A DNA stretch of 25,586 nucleotides from positions 1 to 25,586 of IMG/VR virus record IMGVR_UViG_3300032236_001473; one strand, 5' to 3'. The translations under genes were made by a program, and so were the position numbers. This document shows positions 24,042 through 25,586 of this stretch, in pieces. The notes beneath the pieces were generated by a model. The model had not been told where the DNA came from and made no database searches. It saw nothing but the letters and a program-made list of their open reading frames with translations. The stretch's first letter is position 1, and each line of letters opens with the position of its first letter. Origin of the DNA: a virus.

Positions 24042-24050
24042 GATTAAAAT
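24041..24050 (+). promoter_or_regulatory. Possible -10 region before the epimerase gene
   Basis: TAAAAT (24045-24050) with a TG a few bases upstream lies right after the terminator and nine bases before the ATG at 24060. Because the terminator should stop upstream transcription, a promoter near here is expected. The same nine-base spacing from -10 to ATG occurs at 9521 and 25097. The box matches five of six bases. AAGGAA is also present before this ATG, so a normal leader is possible. Confidence 0.3.
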
Positions 24051-24059
24051 AAGGAAATT

Positions 24060-25088
24060 ATGAATATATTAATAACTGGCGGTGGTGGTTTTGTTGGACA
24101 TCATTTGGTAGATTATTTATTAGAGAATACTGATTGGAATATATCAGTAATTGAATCTTTTAAGCATGGCGGGATGTCTCAAAAATTATCATATGTAATA
24201 GATAAACACAAAGATGAATTTAATAGAATAAATATTGTAACTCATGATTTATCAACTCCTATAGATCCTATAACATCATATAAAATTGGTAAAGTTGATG
24301 TAATTGTTAACGTAGCTTCAAAATCAAGTGTAGATGAATCAATAGAAAATCCCGTAGATTTTATAAATAATAATATTAATCTTCAATTAAACATGCTTGA
24401 ATATGCAAGATCATTAAATAATTTAAAAACTTTTATTCAAATATCTACAGACGAAGTATTTGGACCAGCCGAAGATGATCAAAAACATTCTGAATGGCAA
24501 GAATTTATACCTTCCAATCCATATTCCGCATCCAAAGCTTCTCAAGAATCTATATGCCATGCTTATTGGAGAACTTATGATTTACCAATAGTAATAACCA
24601 ATACTATGAATATGTTTGGAGAAAGGCAAAGCACTAAAGCTTTTATACCAAAAACAATTGAGCACATATTAAATGATAAAATAGTTCCAGTATATTCAGA
24701 ATTTGTTGATGGTAAACTAGTGCCTTTTAGTAGATTTTATCTATATATAAAAAATCAAACAAGTGCTATTAAGTTTTTAATAGATTATTATTGCAAGACC
24801 CCGCATAGGATTAGTGATGGGCTTGAAAGATTGCCTAAATTTAATATTACAGATGGTCATGAATTTGATAATGATGAGATTGTTAAAATGGTTGCAAAAT
24901 TATTAAATGTTGAAAAAAATACATTTGAATATGTAAATGGTGTAAAATTTAGGCCAGGTCATGATAAAAGATATGATTTAAATGGTAATAAGCTTATAGG
25001 TATGGGTTGGAAGCCACCATATTCATTTGAAGAATCTATTGAAAAAACAGTTAATTGGGGCAAAAATAACCTTGATTGGTTAGTCTAA
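24060..25088 (+). CDS. NAD-dependent sugar epimerase/dehydratase (extended SDR)
   Basis: 342 residues; AAGGAA lies before the ATG. The Rossmann start NILITGGGGFVGHHL has the GxxGxxG motif, followed by STDEVFG at 129-135 and the catalytic Y155-x3-K159 (YSASK). The T-D-E triad after the beta strand is typical of dTDP-glucose 4,6-dehydratase (RmlB-type) and related NDP-sugar enzymes, and NMFGERQ and RPGHDKRY fit the substrate domain. It would change the sugar of an NDP-sugar in the cytosol. The glycosyltransferase at 17827-18552 could use the product. The length is usual (about 340). The exact substrate is not readable from sequence. It starts after the terminator and is followed by a small promoter-like box. 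Confidence 0.85.
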   Translation: MNILITGGGGFVGHHLVDYLLENTDWNISVIESFKHGGMSQKLSYVIDKHKDEFNRINIVTHDLSTPIDPITSYKIGKVDVIVNVASKSSVDESIENPVDFINNNINLQLNMLEYARSLNNLKTFIQISTDEVFGPAEDDQKHSEWQEFIPSNPYSASKASQESICHAYWRTYDLPIVITNTMNMFGERQSTKAFIPKTIEHILNDKIVPVYSEFVDGKLVPFSRFYLYIKNQTSAIKFLIDYYCKTPHRISDGLERLPKFNITDGHEFDNDEIVKMVAKLLNVEKNTFEYVNGVKFRPGHDKRYDLNGNKLIGMGWKPPYSFEESIEKTVNWGKNNLDWLV

Positions 25089-25093
25089 ATATT

Positions 25094-25102
25094 TGATATA
25101 AT
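25094..25102 (+). promoter_or_regulatory. Extended -10 promoter candidate (TGATATAAT)
   Basis: A perfect extended -10 box, identical to that at 2195-2203, lies in the 23-base gap after the epimerase stop. The predicted start, near 25109, is about three bases before the ATG at 25112, so a transcript from here would be nearly leaderless. No -35 is seen. GGGG lies between the box and the ATG and could serve as a weak ribosome site on a longer transcript. Confidence 0.45.
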
Positions 25103-25111
25103 GGGGTTAGA

Positions 25112-25387
25112 ATGAATACACAATTATGGTCTTGGACATTATCAACAATTGGAGTCATAGGAATATGGCTTACGGGTCGTAAAAATTGGCGAGGATATGC
25201 TGTAGGTATTATAACTGAATGTGCATGGGTAGCCTACAGTATTCAAACAAAACAATGGGGATTCATATTTGGATCAACAATTTATATTTCTGTATACCTA
25301 TTTAATATAAATAAATGGCTTACAGAGGCAAGATCATTTAAAAATAAAATACATTTAAGTGTATTTCAAACAAGAAAGGTAAAATAA
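25112..25387 (+). CDS. Small three-helix membrane protein (PnuC/SemiSWEET-like)
   Basis: 91 residues with three hydrophobic helices: about 5-20 (SWTLSTIGVIGIWLTG), 28-45 (GYAVGIITECAWVAYSI) and 49-66 (GFIFGSTIYISVYLFNI), then a basic C-terminal tail. The 'W-V-A-Y-x-I-x-x-x-Q-W-G' turn and three-helix layout resemble half of a PnuC or SemiSWEET transporter, seen often as a small phage membrane protein. If it dimerises it could move nicotinamide riboside or a similar metabolite; a lysis or exclusion role cannot be excluded. It precedes the endolysin gene by one base, so they are co-expressed. Confidence 0.6.
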   Translation: MNTQLWSWTLSTIGVIGIWLTGRKNWRGYAVGIITECAWVAYSIQTKQWGFIFGSTIYISVYLFNINKWLTEARSFKNKIHLSVFQTRKVK

Positions 25388-25388
25388 T

Positions 25389-25586
25389 ATGGGAGCAGCA
25401 AAACCAGTTCCAGCAGTTGGAGCAAATAAACCAGGATCAGCAGCACGTTTTCTTGAGGTAGCAATGTCTCAAGTTGGTGTAATTGAAGGTCCAGCAGACA
25501 ATGAAACAGATTACGGTAAGTTTACAGGACACGATAAGCAAGCATGGTGCGGAAGTTTCATGATGTGGTGTGCAAAACAAACGAAC
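25389..25586 (+). CDS. CHAP-type endolysin, 3' partial
   Basis: 66 residues are visible; the frame runs off the right edge. After a Pro/Ala-rich start, ARFLEVAMSQVGVIEGPADN followed by TDYGKFTG matches the first part of CHAP/NlpC-like wall amidases, and WCGSFMMW contains the expected nucleophile Cys54 ('WC-x-x-F'). The catalytic His would lie beyond the edge. CHAP enzymes cut peptide or amide bonds in peptidoglycan. It follows the membrane protein at 25112 by one base. No export signal is visible, so a holin is needed for access. A tail-associated hydrolase is a less likely alternative. Confidence 0.75.
   Translation, partial: MGAAKPVPAVGANKPGSAARFLEVAMSQVGVIEGPADNETDYGKFTGHDKQAWCGSFMMWCAKQTN

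Noticed and set aside
1-25586. tRNA genes, CRISPR arrays, integrase, insertion sequences, reverse transcriptase and inteins
   Set aside because: Gaps are too short for tRNA genes or arrays, no repeat-spacer pattern was seen, and the polymerase, RecA, helicase and terminase motifs run without insertion. The Cas4-like gene has no Cas neighbours.

Overview
The window is part of a tailed double-stranded DNA phage genome. It is AT-rich, every credible gene lies on the plus strand, genes are packed tightly (many ATGA or TAATG overlaps, no gap above about 60 bases), and tail, lysis, replication, recombination and packaging modules are all recognisable. The mix of a bacterial-type DnaE, a RecA, a DnaB/DnaG pair, a Cas4-like nuclease and many small zinc or helix-turn-helix proteins resembles phages of Actinobacteria. 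Low GC suggests a streamlined aquatic actinobacterial host; that host guess is inference from gene style, not a database match.

Layout. (1) 1-5718: distal tail genes: a tail-hub-like protein with a lectin-type domain (left end open), a Ser/Thr/Pro-rich protein ending in half a fibronectin III domain, a 656-residue fibre-like protein, a 63-residue protein that looks like the other half of the fibronectin domain, and a small structural protein. (2) 5722-6849: a sigma70-like promoter, a calcineurin-type phosphoesterase and a probable holin. (3) 6871-9497: a zinc ribbon, a MerR-like protein, three small unknown proteins and a DnaB-type helicase. (4) 9499-17830: primase, T4 gp32-like SSB, DnaE, RecA, small PD-(D/E)XK-like protein, Cas4-like nuclease and small fillers. 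(5) 17827-20239: glycosyltransferase, two-zinc-site protein, RuvC-like resolvase, 49-residue HTH protein, FmdB-like zinc ribbon, probable small terminase. (6) 20232-25586: large terminase, coiled-coil protein, exported Ig-like surface protein with a strong terminator, NDP-sugar epimerase/dehydratase, small three-helix membrane protein, and the start of a CHAP endolysin cut by the right edge.

Together helicase, primase, SSB and polymerase form most of a replisome. No sliding clamp or clamp loader is seen, so these are either host-supplied or outside the window. RecA, Cas4-like nuclease and resolvase candidates can process recombination intermediates before packaging by the terminase. The glycosyltransferase, epimerase and exported protein suggest the phage alters a surface or glycan.

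Most notable points: a fibronectin III domain apparently interrupted by a whole tail gene, with GTAT at both junctions that rejoins in frame; an exported Ig-like protein with AAG-rich codon use; and several -10 boxes so close to ATG codons that leaderless mRNAs are likely.
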